Of a stretch of DNA of 64,000 nucleotides, positions 38,554 to 47,519 are shown piece after piece. The position numbers and the translations under genes are program-made. Origin of the DNA: Rhodoferax sp. (lineage in GTDB: Bacteria > Pseudomonadota > Gammaproteobacteria > Burkholderiales > Burkholderiaceae_C). The notes under the pieces are model-generated. The model saw only the letters and a list, made by a program, of their open reading frames with translations. It had not been told where the DNA came from and searched no databases. How positions within the stretch are numbered: the first letter of the stretch is position 1; the number at the start of each line of letters is the position of its first letter. Location: the NCBI RefSeq assembly GCF_030697375.1, contig NZ_JAUYQD010000044.1, forward strand, positions 248,001 through 312,000, in the 5' to 3' direction.

Positions 38554-39525
38554 TCACCAGGGCCAGGCGATGTTCTGGCCCGTGCCGCTTGCGGTCGCAC
38601 GCGTCTGCAGCATGCGCGCCACCGTCAGGTCCTGCAGGGCGATGCCGGTCATGTCAAACACGGTGATGTCGGTGGCGGCACGCCTGACCACCGCCTTGCC
38701 GCTGAGCACATCGCCGATCTCCGTGCAGGGGGTGCCTGGCGCCCACTGCAATTCGCCAATCTGCAAGGATTGCGCCTTGTCGTCCACCCACACGCGGGCG
38801 TGGGCCAGCAAGCCTGCGGGCAGCTCGCGTTTGCCTTTGGTGTCGGTGCCCACGCAGTTCAGATGGGTGCCGGGCCGCACGGCCTCCAGGTCAAACAAGG
38901 AGCCGCCCCCGGTGGTGGCGGTGATGACCACCTCGCTGGCGGCCACGGCGGCGTTGCCGCCGGTGCAGTGTGAGACGGTGAGCCGGGACTTGAACGTCGC
39001 TTCAAAGGAGGCATTGGGCTGCCCATTGGCCGTGAGGTAGTGCACCTCGCGCAGCGCAGGCAGCACCTTGAGCGCAAAGCGCAACTGCACCCTTGCCTGC
39101 ACGCCGGCGCCAAAGACACACACAGTGCGGCTGTCTGGTCGTGCGAGCTCTTGCAATCCCAGGCCCCCGGCTGCGCCGGTGCGCTCAGTGGTAATGGCGT
39201 TGCCGTCGATCAGGCAGGTGGGCCGGCCGGTGGCCGGGTCGATCAGCATGATCGTGGCCTGGTGCGGCTCACCGCCCAAGGCGCGGTTGCCGGGCCAGAA
39301 CCCCGCTGCCTTGAAACCCAGCAGCGATTGCGCAGACACGTCCCCCGACTTGATGCCGAACATGCCGCCGGTCGCGAGCTTTTCACGCACCAGCGGAAAG
39401 ACACGGCCCTCCCCCTGGCTGTGCAGCACAAAGGCTTCGCGTACCGCGGCGAGTACGTCGTCGGGCGCCAGCAGGGCGTCGATCTGGTCACGGCCGAGCA
39501 GCAGCAGGTGGGCGTTATTTGGCAT
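38554..39525 (-). CDS. Ornithine cyclodeaminase/mu-crystallin family reductase
   Basis: About 323 residues. Rossmann motif [14 protein letters not shown], family blocks [27 protein letters not shown] and DTKGKRELP, and C-terminal [11 protein letters not shown]. Members are ornithine cyclodeaminase, ketimine or 1-pyrroline-2-carboxylate reductases; the exact substrate is unknown. Start ATG at 39525 overlaps the end of the DauR-like regulator by 11 bp, so they form an operon. Confidence 0.9.
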   Translation of the reverse strand: MPNNAHLLLLGRDQIDALLAPDDVLAAVREAFVLHSQGEGRVFPLVREKLATGGMFGIKSGDVSAQSLLGFKAAGFWPGNRALGGEPHQATIMLIDPATGRPTCLIDGNAITTERTGAAGGLGLQELARPDSRTVCVFGAGVQARVQLRFALKVLPALREVHYLTANGQPNASFEATFKSRLTVSHCTGGNAAVAASEVVITATTGGGSLFDLEAVRPGTHLNCVGTDTKGKRELPAGLLAHARVWVDDKAQSLQIGELQWAPGTPCTEIGDVLSGKAVVRRAATDITVFDMTGIALQDLTVARMLQTRATASGTGQNIAWPW

Positions 39526-40195
39526 AGCTGTATACCGCGGCACGTGAGACACCCAGGTGCAGGGCCGCAATTTCCATGGCACGACGAATCTCCATGCAGC
39601 CCGAGTCCTTCAGTTCGCGCAGCAGCGCACGGCGCTCGTCAGCCTTCAGCGAGCGTGGCGTGGTAGCCAGGCGCGCCGCGAACTGGTCGATGCGCGCGCG
39701 GATCATGTCGGCGCCGGCCGGGTCCAGCGATTCCTTGACAGCGGCGCCGCTATCGATCTTGCTGAACTGTCCAAGGGCATTCTGCAGGCTGCTGAACAGC
39801 GTCAAGTCGACGTTCATGCACAGCGCCGCGACGTAGCGTCCGCTGGAATCCCGGATGCCGATAGAGGTGCTCTTGGCCTGGCGGCCATCGGCAAACTGGT
39901 TGGCGTAGTTGGAAATGACCTGCGGGTAGTCTGGATCGGCAATGCGCGCCAGGCCCAGCGCGGTGGTCGGGTCGCCCACCTGGCGGCCCGAGAGGTTGTT
40001 GTGGATAGCGAGAACGGAATGTTTGGGGTCCGTCAGGTCATGCAATACCACCTCGCAAAAGGGCGCAAAGGTTTCGCTGAGGCCCTGTGCTACATGGCGT
40101 AGCTGCTCCAGCAGGGCGTTTTGCTCCGCAGTGCGTTCGCCTGCATGTCGGGTGGAGGGCTTGACCGCCAGGGGCGGGGTCTGGGTTGCTTGCAT
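39515..40195 (-). CDS. YheO/DauR-family PAS-HTH transcriptional regulator
   Basis: 226 residues. N-terminal YheO-like PAS domain (LSETFAPFCEVVLHDLTDPK ... STSIGIRDSSGRYVAALCMNVD) and C-terminal helix-turn-helix (IRRAMEIAALHLGVSRAAVY). DauR of Pseudomonas controls D-arginine catabolism; here the OCD-type reductase is the likely target. A strong promoter with an operator-like palindrome sits directly at its start and leaves almost no leader. Confidence 0.88.
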   Translation of the reverse strand: MQATQTPPLAVKPSTRHAGERTAEQNALLEQLRHVAQGLSETFAPFCEVVLHDLTDPKHSVLAIHNNLSGRQVGDPTTALGLARIADPDYPQVISNYANQFADGRQAKSTSIGIRDSSGRYVAALCMNVDLTLFSSLQNALGQFSKIDSGAAVKESLDPAGADMIRARIDQFAARLATTPRSLKADERRALLRELKDSGCMEIRRAMEIAALHLGVSRAAVYSYAK

Positions 40196-40204
40196 TATTT
40201 GGAG

Positions 40205-40233
40205 ATATTATCCACAAGTGGACAATATGTCAA
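40205..40233 (-). promoter_or_regulatory. Sigma-70 promoter with embedded palindrome, dauR-like operon
   Basis: On the minus strand TTGACA (40233-40228), 17-bp spacer, TAATAT (40210-40205). The spacer holds an 11-bp inverted repeat GTGGATAATAT / ATATTGTCCAC around two bases. The -10 box ends only 9 nt before the ATG at 40195, implying a leader of about 2-3 nt. Confidence 0.85.
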
Positions 40234-40236
40234 ACT

Positions 40237-40626
40237 CTAAAGATAGGCGTAGCTCAGGTGCGCGGCCGTCTCCACCATACGCCGCGTGTTGCACGAGGGG
40301 CGCACGCCACGGCCTTTGCAGGGGAATGCAACGAAGTAGTCGTGCCCACAGCCATCACACCACGCCCGGGCAAAACCGTGGGCAAAGATGCCACATTCGA
40401 GGTATATGCGAAACGCTTGGCGCACATAGGAGCGCAGTGTGTGGTGGTCGCCCTGGCCGTTGAGCGGCCCTGCGCGGGTCAGTTCAAACCAGGTCTCGAA
40501 GTGCTCTGCGACGGTCCGGTACAGCAGGGCTTGCTCGGGGTGTAGAGTTTGGGTTTGGAGAGCACTTGCCCACCCGCGTGCGGTGGCGGACAGGGGACCG
40601 TGCTGCTCGCCAATGCCGAGCGCCAC
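40237..40626 (-). pseudogene. Truncated IS91-family transposase (zinc-binding domain)
   Basis: A 129-codon frame whose middle part reads FRIYLECGIFAHGFARAWC, DGCGHDYFVAFPCKGRG and PSCNTRRMVE. This matches the N-terminal zinc-binding domain of IS91-type transposases (spaced Cys pairs). The HUH nuclease core is missing; the frame ends right next to the dauR-like promoter. Confidence 0.8.
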
Positions 40627-40768
40627 GGCCTGACCCGTCCTCAGTTACCGGCCCATCGACGACATCACCCGGCTATGGCCTCCAAACCGTGCGCTTGGTC
40701 GGGCCCGCAAGCTTCCATGTTGTAAGTTTTATCTTCCAGTCCCCGCCCACGCTGCGCGAGGTGATCGG

Positions 40769-40886
40769 TGGCGGGCTTTGTGGGCGGCTTTTTTGAAACC
40801 GGCGTCACCTCCATCCTGCCCTTGTACGGCCTGGGGTGGGCCTGGTGGCGCTGGTCAAGGCGGGGGCGCAACCCGGCAAGGGATAA
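40769..40886 (+). pseudogene. Internally deleted copy of the MFS gene
   Basis: ~40770-40833 matches 35127-35190 and ~40833-40886 matches ~35615-35669, including the stop codon; the ~425 bp between is absent. It lies directly at the 3' end of the intact histidine kinase. Confidence 0.85.
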
Positions 40887-42381
40887 GGATGGTGAAGGTG
40901 GTGCCCTGACCCAGGGTGCTTTGAACCGTGAGCCGCCCGCCCAGGGGCCCAAAAACAATGTTGTGGCAGATGTGCAGCCCCAAGCCGCTGCCGCCCTGGC
41001 CCAGTTTGGTGGTGAAAAAGGGGTCGAAGATCTTGCCGATATTCTCGGCACCGATGCCCTGGCCGTTGTCCGCGACCGTGATGTGGGCCCAATCCCCTTG
41101 GCGTTGGCAGGCGATGGTGACGAGGCCGGACTGTCCTTCCTCAAAGCCATGCGTGACGGCGTTCATGACCAGATTGGTCAACACCTGCCCCAGGGGCCCC
41201 GGGTAGCTGTACATGGCAATGCCGGGTTCCAGCGCCCGCTTCAGGGTGACCGGCCGTTTGGACGTCAGGTGGGCAATGACCGACAGCACTTCGGTGATGT
41301 GGTGCGCCAGGTCAAAGCCCCGCAACCGGTCACTGGCCTGGTCCACCGCGACCTGTTTGAAGTTTTTAATCAGCTCGGCCGCCCGGGTGGCGCTGTGCAG
41401 CGCCAATTCGGCACCTTCCTTGGCCTGTTCCAGGTAGGTGTCCATGCCACTGCGCGTCATGGTCCCAGCCGCGACGGATTGTGCAAAGCGCTCCACCGTT
41501 TCCTGCTGGGAGCTGGCCACCATCACGATGTTGCCGATCGGTGTATTGAGCTCATGGGCGACGCCGGCCACCAGGCTTCCCAATGAGGCCATCTTTTCAG
41601 CGCGCACCAGACCTTCCTGGGCGTTTTGCAGGTTCGACAGGGCGGTCCGGGCCTCTTCCTCCGACTCCCGGCCCGCCTCCAGCTCTTCCCCGAGACGGCG
41701 CGTGATGGTGTTGATACTCTGGGTAATGGCACCGAATTCATCGCGCAACGTCACCGGCAAGGCCACGATGTCGGCGGTCAGGTCCTGGTTGACGGCCTGG
41801 TCCAGTGCCTGCTGCAGGCGCCGCACGCGCTTGAAAATAAATTGCTCGACCCCCATGCCAAAAATACCCAGCAGCACCAGGTTCATGCCCACCAGTTGCG
41901 CCAAGGCCAGCCACAGCGTTTCGTTCAAGGCTTTTTTAAGCATGGCATCGGACCAGGTCACTTCAATGCGCCCGGTGGTGCGGTTGTCGATCGCGGGAAC
42001 CGCCATGGAGAAGACCTCCACACCGGAAAACCGGTCCACCTCGGCCGCTGAACGTGGCGTCCCCCGCTGCACCCACAAGCTGTCCCGGTGGTCGTAGACG
42101 GCAAGCCCTTGCACCGAGCCCCCCAATTCCGAGTCCAACACGATGCTGGCGTTGGCCGGGTCAAAATTCCACAGCGCCATAGCAATCGGCTGCCCCAAAT
42201 GCCGCCCCAACAAGATTTTGAACTCTTCCCGCTGGTCAATCAGCCGCTGCTGCGTGAGGTGGTACGACCAGGCTCCAAAGCCGACACTCAGCAAGGTGGT
42301 GGCCACCATAAAAATCACCGCGAGCTGCCCCTTGGCAGACCGGGGAAGCACGGCGAGCAGCAACGACAATGGCCTTTTCAT
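40855..42381 (-). CDS. Membrane sensor histidine kinase with HAMP
   Basis: About 508 residues. Two transmembrane helices (~20-38, 155-177) bracket a periplasmic sensor region; HAMP (~178-232) and a coiled coil follow. Phosphoacceptor H276 in VAGVAHELNTPIGN, N box QVLTNLVMNAVTHG, G boxes VADNGQGIG and GGSGLGLHIC. No response regulator is adjacent. Its 3' end runs across the MFS remnant: the last codons use sequence also present next to the intact MFS gene, which suggests the two genes were once convergent neighbours. Start ATG 42381; TTG 42399 is an alternative. Confidence 0.92.
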   Translation of the reverse strand: MKRPLSLLLAVLPRSAKGQLAVIFMVATTLLSVGFGAWSYHLTQQRLIDQREEFKILLGRHLGQPIAMALWNFDPANASIVLDSELGGSVQGLAVYDHRDSLWVQRGTPRSAAEVDRFSGVEVFSMAVPAIDNRTTGRIEVTWSDAMLKKALNETLWLALAQLVGMNLVLLGIFGMGVEQFIFKRVRRLQQALDQAVNQDLTADIVALPVTLRDEFGAITQSINTITRRLGEELEAGRESEEEARTALSNLQNAQEGLVRAEKMASLGSLVAGVAHELNTPIGNIVMVASSQQETVERFAQSVAAGTMTRSGMDTYLEQAKEGAELALHSATRAAELIKNFKQVAVDQASDRLRGFDLAHHITEVLSVIAHLTSKRPVTLKRALEPGIAMYSYPGPLGQVLTNLVMNAVTHGFEEGQSGLVTIACQRQGDWAHITVADNGQGIGAENIGKIFDPFFTTKLGQGGSGLGLHICHNIVFGPLGGRLTVQSTLGQGTTFTILIPCRVAPPP

Positions 42382-42441
42382 GGTGGTATCCACGCCCAAC
42401 AGGGACAGCGCCCAGTTTAGCGTGATTCCCCACGGCGGCGA

Positions 42442-43479
42442 CTACCCAGCAAAGCCCTCCAGCACGTTAACCGCGTTGACCCCCACCTCGGCCACCGCGT
42501 AGCCGCCCTCAAACACCAGCACCGTGGGCAGGCCTGCCGCCGCCAGGCGTTCGCCCACCCGCAGGTAGTCCTCGCTTTGCAGGGTGAAGCCCGAGATCGG
42601 GTCGCCCGCAAAGGTGTCCATGCCCAAGGACACCACCAGGGCCTCGGCGCCAAAGGCGGCAATGGACCGCAGGCTGTGCTCCAGCGCCTCCATCCAGGCC
42701 GCAAAGCCGGTGCCGCGCGGCAGCGGGATGTTGAGGTTGCAGCCCAGGCCCGCACCGGCGCCGGTCTCGTCCGCGTGGCCCAGGTAAAACGGGTATTCGG
42801 TGCGCGGGTCGCCGTGGAGGCTGGCAAAAAACACGTCGGGCCGGTCGTAGAAGATGGCCTGCGTGCCGTTGCCGTGGTGGTAGTCCACGTCCAGCACCGC
42901 CACCTTGCGCATGCCGGCATCGCGCAGGTTCTGCGCGGCCAGCGCGGCGTTGTTCAGGAAGCAGTAGCCGCCAAAAAAGTCGGCCCCCGCGTGGTGGCCG
43001 GGCGGGCGGCTCAGGGCAAACGCCGCCCGGTCCCCCTGCACCAGTTGCTGCGCCGCGCTCAAGGCGCAGTGCGCCCCGGCGCGCGCCGCCACCCAGGTGC
43101 CCGCGGTGAGCGGCGTGCCGGTGTCGTACGAGAACAGCCCCATGCGCGCGGCGAAGTTGTCGGGCACGATGTCGGAGCGCAAGGTGCGGATCGGCCAGAC
43201 CGAGGGCAGCGCGTCGCGCGCGGCGTTGGCCGGGTCCAGCGCCACCCAGTCGGCCCAGGCGGCTTCCAGAAACTGCAGGTAGCGCGGGCTGTGGACGGTG
43301 GCCAAGGCGCTGTCGTCAAACGCATGCGGATGCTGCACCGTGCCCAGCCCCCGGCGCTGCAACTCGGCCAGCACATGGTCGGCGCGGGCCGGCACTTCAA
43401 AACACGGCACCAGCTCGCCGCGGAACATTTCAAGCTTGCCCTGGTGCTGGGCGTGGAGGTGGTTGTAGAAGGTGATCAT
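42442..43479 (-). CDS. Histone-deacetylase-family acetylpolyamine amidohydrolase
   Basis: 345 residues. Zinc-dependent deacetylase fold: active-site RPPGHHAG, FFGGYCFLNNAALAA, DVDYHHGNGTQ (zinc Asp/His) and GMDTFAGDPI (zinc Asp). The N-terminal FYNHLHAQHQGK block is that of bacterial acetylpolyamine amidohydrolases. Divergent from an Lrp-type regulator 120 bp away, which may control it. Confidence 0.93.
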   Translation of the reverse strand: MITFYNHLHAQHQGKLEMFRGELVPCFEVPARADHVLAELQRRGLGTVQHPHAFDDSALATVHSPRYLQFLEAAWADWVALDPANAARDALPSVWPIRTLRSDIVPDNFAARMGLFSYDTGTPLTAGTWVAARAGAHCALSAAQQLVQGDRAAFALSRPPGHHAGADFFGGYCFLNNAALAAQNLRDAGMRKVAVLDVDYHHGNGTQAIFYDRPDVFFASLHGDPRTEYPFYLGHADETGAGAGLGCNLNIPLPRGTGFAAWMEALEHSLRSIAAFGAEALVVSLGMDTFAGDPISGFTLQSEDYLRVGERLAAAGLPTVLVFEGGYAVAEVGVNAVNVLEGFAG

Positions 43480-43538
43480 GGTGGGGACAGCGCTGGATGA
43501 GGAAGACTTCAGTATGCCGTGGGCGGCTGGAATTAGCT

Positions 43539-43568
43539 TTGCTTTGTGGCGGGGTCCAAGGCTATGAT
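43539..43568 (+). promoter_or_regulatory. Promoter of the Lrp-type gene
   Basis: TTGCTT (43539-43544), 18-bp spacer, TATGAT (43563-43568). This supports the ATG at 43600 as start, because the ATG at 43564 would lie inside the -10 box. Confidence 0.55.
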
Positions 43569-43599
43569 TTGGGATGAACAAACCAATTTTTTGCCAAAA

Positions 43600-44088
43600 A
43601 TGAGTTCAAAAATCCCCAAAGAAGCGCTGGACTCGACAGACCGCACCATTTTGCAATTGCTGCAACAGGACAGCACCCTGTCCAACACGCAACTGGCGGA
43701 GCATCTTTCCTTGAGCGTGACGCCTTGCTGGCGGCGGCTGAAACGCCTGGAAGACGACGGATTTATCACCGGCTACCAGGCCAACCTGAACCGCCGCAAG
43801 CTGGGGCTGGACGTGCTGGCCTTTGTGCAACTGCGCTTCATGGTGGTGAGCGATGTGTCGGTCAAGCAGTTTGAGGCCATCATCTTGGTGCACCCCGCGG
43901 TGCTGTCCTGCCACAAGATCACCGGCGAGGCCGATTACATGCTGCAGGTGGTGGCGCAGGACCTGGATGCCTACAGCGACTTTGTGGAAACCGTGCTGCG
44001 CCAGGTGCCCGGCATCAGCATGATCCACTCCAGCCTGGCGATGCGGGAGATCAAGTCCATGCACCGCTACCCGGTGGTGCAGGAATAG
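43600..44088 (+). CDS. Lrp/AsnC-family transcriptional regulator
   Basis: About 162 residues. N-terminal winged HTH (LDSTDRTILQLLQQDSTLSN ... LSVTPCWRRLKRLEDDGFI) and the C-terminal RAM/AsnC ligand domain (VQLRFMVVSD ... ITGEADYMLQVVAQDLDAY). Probably regulates the divergent polyamine amidohydrolase. Upstream in-frame starts at 43546 (GTG) and 43564 (ATG) exist. Confidence 0.93.
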   Translation: MSSKIPKEALDSTDRTILQLLQQDSTLSNTQLAEHLSLSVTPCWRRLKRLEDDGFITGYQANLNRRKLGLDVLAFVQLRFMVVSDVSVKQFEAIILVHPAVLSCHKITGEADYMLQVVAQDLDAYSDFVETVLRQVPGISMIHSSLAMREIKSMHRYPVVQE

Positions 44089-44093
44089 GGATC

Positions 44094-44152
44094 AAATCGG
44101 CCTATAGCCCCCGTATTCATTGCGTAAGAAGCTACTTTTTTGATAGCAAAAC
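44094..44152 (+). repeat. ~57-bp dispersed repeat, copy F (intergenic)
   Basis: AAATCGGCCTATAGCCCCCG, TTGCGTAAGAAGCTAC and GATAGCAAAA match the forward consensus. It begins 5 bp after the Lrp-type stop. The rest of 44153-44389 holds a short hairpin and the leader of the PEP-CTERM gene. Confidence 0.85.
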
Positions 44153-44309
44153 TGCGCCATGGGCGCACCGAGAATGCTTGCACCTTACTGAACCTAAGCC
44201 TTGGCGAACGCGACCATGCCACGCCGCATACCGACGCGTACCCAGAATGTCCCCAGTCGCCTGCACACGGCGCTCTCACGCTACGCCGGTTTGCCACGAT
44301 ACCGGTATG

Positions 44310-44337
44310 CGCCAATAGTCCGATTGGACTATTGGCG
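44310..44337. repeat. 11-bp perfect inverted repeat upstream of PEP-CTERM gene
   Basis: CGCCAATAGTC and GACTATTGGCG pair around CGATTG, 52 bp before the start codon. It could be an operator or an RNA hairpin in the leader. No U-tract follows. Confidence 0.6.
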
Positions 44338-44389
44338 TCGCCAGCCCCCAAAGGCATCATGCTCAGCTTTAAATCAAAGGAAAGAACCA

Positions 44390-44953
44390 ATGCATTTCAA
44401 GAAACCATTGCTGAGTCTTGCACTCGCATCCGTTGCCGCCGTTGCTAGCGCAGGGCCTACGGTTGCCACCTTTGATGAACTCTCAGTTAACCTCGGAAAC
44501 TACCACGGCGCGTCGTGGACCGGCAATGTATCCCAGAGTACGGACTTCGCCGTGTCGGGCGAAAACTTCCTGTATGCCAACGACCATCAGATTTCCGTTT
44601 CTTTCGCTGCACCTGTCGTATTTGTCGGCGCGTATTACGCCTCCTGGGGTGGCGCGGGCTCACCAGGGTATGAGGCTGGTGGAGGACACAGTTTCCAACT
44701 CTTCAGCGGCGGCAATCTTGTATTCCAGGGGCCGATGGACCACCCCGTCAGCAGCGGTTTGGATTGGGTAGGTTCCGCTTACGCCGGAACAGTGGATAAC
44801 GTCGTGTTTTACGGTGGCTCAGAAGGCCCCGCCATCGACAACTTCACGTTCATGACCACCGCCGTTCCCGAGCCAGAAAGCTATGCCATGCTGTTGGCAG
44901 GCCTGGGTTTAATGGGCGCCATGGCGCGCCGCCGCAAGTCCAGAAAGGCCTAA
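44390..44953 (+). CDS. PEP-CTERM sorted exported protein
   Basis: 187 residues. Signal peptide (KKPLLSLALASVAAVASA), a beta-rich Gly/Ser/Asn domain, and the C-terminal sorting tripartite signal VPEPESYAMLLAGLGLMGAM followed by ARRRKSRKA. Processed by exosortase and linked to exopolysaccharide-associated surfaces; no exosortase gene lies in the window. AAAGGAAAG precedes the ATG. Confidence 0.93.
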   Translation: MHFKKPLLSLALASVAAVASAGPTVATFDELSVNLGNYHGASWTGNVSQSTDFAVSGENFLYANDHQISVSFAAPVVFVGAYYASWGGAGSPGYEAGGGHSFQLFSGGNLVFQGPMDHPVSSGLDWVGSAYAGTVDNVVFYGGSEGPAIDNFTFMTTAVPEPESYAMLLAGLGLMGAMARRRKSRKA

Positions 44954-44973
44954 CTTCAGGCGCCTGGATTAGG

Positions 44974-45864
44974 CTATTGGGAGTTGGCCAGCCACTTGTT
45001 GACAAGCTCTGGGTTGGCCTTGATAAAGGCCGCTGCCTCCTTCTCGTAGGAGCTGTCCTTGGCCTTTGACATCACGCCTTCCAGATCGGAAATACTGATT
45101 TTGTAGTTCTTGATGAAGGCCGCCGCTTTGGGAAAGTCCTTTTCAAACCCTTTTCGCGCCACTGCATGAATGGCTTCGGCGCCCCCCAGGGCTTGTTTGG
45201 GGTCTTCCAGGTAACGAATCTTGTACTTCGAGAACATCCAATGTGGCGTCCAGGTGGTGACCGCAATCCACTCCTTGCGTTTCATGGCGCGGTCCAGGGC
45301 CACGATCATGCCGGCATCCGAGCCCGTGAGCAGTTTGTAACCCGCCAGGTCGTAGCTCTTGATCGTGCGTTCGGACGCCATCATCAGGCCGGCGCCGGGG
45401 TCGATGCCCTGAACCTGTGACTTGAATTTGTCTCGCACACCAGGCTTGTTCAGGTCCTCGATCGACTTCACTTCACTGACCGGAACGTAGTCGGGCACCG
45501 CCCAGCCCAGCTTGGCGTTGTCGTACAAGATGCCCATGTCAACCACGTCGTTGGACAGCTTGTCCCAATAGGCTTTGTGTGTGGTGGGCAGCCAGGACAT
45601 CAGCATGATGTCCAGGTTGCCCTTGGCCACGCCTTGGTACTGCAAACCGATGTCGGTCATGATCAGCTCGACTTTGTAGTCAAGACGTTTCTCCAGCAAT
45701 TGTTTGGCAATATTGGTGACTGCCTCGGCATCAGACCAGGCGGTCCAGCCGATGCGGATGGTTTTCTTCTCTTGGGCGTGAACCGCTGGCGAACCCGCCA
45801 GGGTCGCCGTCACGGCAAACGCCATGACCAGGGGTCTGAAAATCTTCTTGATGTGACGAATCAT
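44974..45864 (-). CDS. Glycine-betaine/choline-type ABC substrate-binding protein
   Basis: 296 residues with a signal peptide (to VHA). OpuAC-type fold: IRIGWTAWSDAEAVTNIAKQ, GNLDIMLMSWLPTTHKAYWD, WAVPDYV, GIDPGAGLMM, VTTWTPHWMF. The tryptophan-rich sites fit quaternary-amine binding. No permease or ATPase is adjacent, so it is an orphan binding protein here. AGGAGACC precedes the ATG. Confidence 0.9.
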   Translation of the reverse strand: MIRHIKKIFRPLVMAFAVTATLAGSPAVHAQEKKTIRIGWTAWSDAEAVTNIAKQLLEKRLDYKVELIMTDIGLQYQGVAKGNLDIMLMSWLPTTHKAYWDKLSNDVVDMGILYDNAKLGWAVPDYVPVSEVKSIEDLNKPGVRDKFKSQVQGIDPGAGLMMASERTIKSYDLAGYKLLTGSDAGMIVALDRAMKRKEWIAVTTWTPHWMFSKYKIRYLEDPKQALGGAEAIHAVARKGFEKDFPKAAAFIKNYKISISDLEGVMSKAKDSSYEKEAAAFIKANPELVNKWLANSQ

Positions 45865-46166
45865 CGCTCGGTCTCCTGTTGATAGTCGGAATGAACACCT
45901 GGGCTGGGCTGCGGACATGGCATCACGTCGGTCGATCCACTGAGGTTGGCGCCGCGTGACGATCCTGCCACATCGAATGTCTTCCTTGCCAGTGCTTTCG
46001 GGTTGTCTGCTGGCGACTTGAATTGACGAGTCTGCGCCGCTACGGGTAATCCCCATACCCCGGACGAGATTGATCCGCGCCCCCCTGCACGGGGCGACTC
46101 ACGTGGTGTTGCGTGCGTGGGGGAGAGGAAAGCTTGACGCTGGCAGACACCGATTGGCAACCCGCC
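45865..46166. other. 302-bp stretch without a gene
   Basis: Between the betaine-type binding protein start and the kinase stop. Only the Shine-Dalgarno sequence of the binding-protein gene is clear; I see no other feature, terminator or repeat. Confidence 0.6.
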
Positions 46167-47519
46167 TCATCCCGCACCGCCCGGCAGGACAACCAGCACC
46201 TCCAGCCCAGGCTGGGCGTTACGCAGCTCGAAAGTCCCGCCATGGGCCTGCGCCACCAGCTTGCACAAATACAGGCCCAGGCCCACGCCACCGGCGCTGC
46301 GCTCGCGGGCGCTGTCGGGGCGGTAAAAAGGCTGGGCCAGGTGGGGAATCTGGTCTTCGGGCACACCCGTTCCAAAATCCCGCACGCCAATACACACGCC
46401 GCTCGGGCCCAACGCATACACATCGACCCGGGGCGGCTGGGTGGCACCGGCGCTGTGACGCAGGGCGTTGTCCAGCAGGTTGCGCAGCAGCAGGCGGATA
46501 CGGGTGCGGTCCACGGCCAGCGGCGGCACCAGGGGTGCCAAATGCTGCCGCACCTCGGGGGCGCCTGGCAAGCCGGCCACCACCTCCGCCACCAAAGTGC
46601 CGATATCGGTGGATTCGCGCTGCAGGGCGACGTGGGGGCTGGCCAGGCGTTCACTCTCCAGCAGGTCGGTGACCAGGTCGCGCATCAGGGCCAGATCACG
46701 CAGCAGGGCTTCGCGGCTGGGCTGCACCTCGGGGGTTTCGGGCAGCAGCTCGGTGTTCAGCCGGGCGCGGGTGAGCGGGCTGCGCAGTTCGTGGCTGATG
46801 GCCAGCAAGAGCGCGCGCTTGGCTTCCAGCATTTGGTGGATGTCGGCGCCCATGGTGTTGATGGTGGCGGCCAGTTCACCCAGCTCGTCGGGGCGGTGGG
46901 CGTGGCGCACGGGAATGGTTTGGCTGAAGTCGCCCGTGCCAAAGCGCAGCGCACCAGCGCGGATGTCGTCCAGCGGGCGCAGCATGCGGCGCACCCGGGC
47001 ATAGGCCACGGCTGTGAGGACCAACAACACCGCCAAAGTGACCCAGCCAATCGTGCGCGGACGGTCATGCCAGACCTGCACCCGCAAGCCGAACTGAATG
47101 CGGTGGCCGTCGGCCGTGCTGCGCTCAAAAAAGCGGGGCACCTCGGTGTCGCCATGTTTGTCGTCTCTCCAGCGCTGCTCAAAATCCGGCTCGCCGGGGT
47201 GGCTGCGCCAGTTGACCACCGGGCCGCTGATGCGCACGCTCAAGGGCAGACGCTGCACCAGCGCCTGCGCACGCTCCACCTGGGGAGGGCTGCCCAGATC
47301 GGCGGCCAGCTTGTCCACGTAATCAATGACCAGCGGGCGCGCCGCTTCGCGCCAGCCAATGGACAAGGCCTTTTGCATGCCAAACAAAAAGGTCGCGGCC
47401 ATCGCCAGCGCCAGCAACAGAAACAGCGCCACCAGCCGCACCCGCAGCGAATGGGCCAGCGCCTGGCGGGCGCGGCGGTGCCAGCGTGGACGGCAGGAGG
47501 CCGGGCTGTCTTTTTTCAT
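46167..47519 (-). CDS. Sensor histidine kinase (CpxA/envelope-stress type)
   Basis: 450 residues. Transmembrane helices at ~28-48 and ~157-174, a short periplasmic domain, HAMP (~175-228), phosphoacceptor H243 in LLAISHELRSPLTRAR, N box RLLLRNLLDNALRHS and G boxes RDFGTGV and GGVGLGLYLCK. Overlaps the regulator stop by 4 bp. Genes upstream encode two Spy-like proteins, so the system probably senses envelope or metal stress. Confidence 0.93.
   Translation of the reverse strand: MKKDSPASCRPRWHRRARQALAHSLRVRLVALFLLLALAMAATFLFGMQKALSIGWREAARPLVIDYVDKLAADLGSPPQVERAQALVQRLPLSVRISGPVVNWRSHPGEPDFEQRWRDDKHGDTEVPRFFERSTADGHRIQFGLRVQVWHDRPRTIGWVTLAVLLVLTAVAYARVRRMLRPLDDIRAGALRFGTGDFSQTIPVRHAHRPDELGELAATINTMGADIHQMLEAKRALLLAISHELRSPLTRARLNTELLPETPEVQPSREALLRDLALMRDLVTDLLESERLASPHVALQRESTDIGTLVAEVVAGLPGAPEVRQHLAPLVPPLAVDRTRIRLLLRNLLDNALRHSAGATQPPRVDVYALGPSGVCIGVRDFGTGVPEDQIPHLAQPFYRPDSARERSAGGVGLGLYLCKLVAQAHGGTFELRNAQPGLEVLVVLPGGAG

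Noticed and set aside
44154..44340. Possible sigma-54 promoter before the PEP-CTERM gene
   Set aside because: GG and GC dinucleotides occur but not at the required 10-bp spacing.
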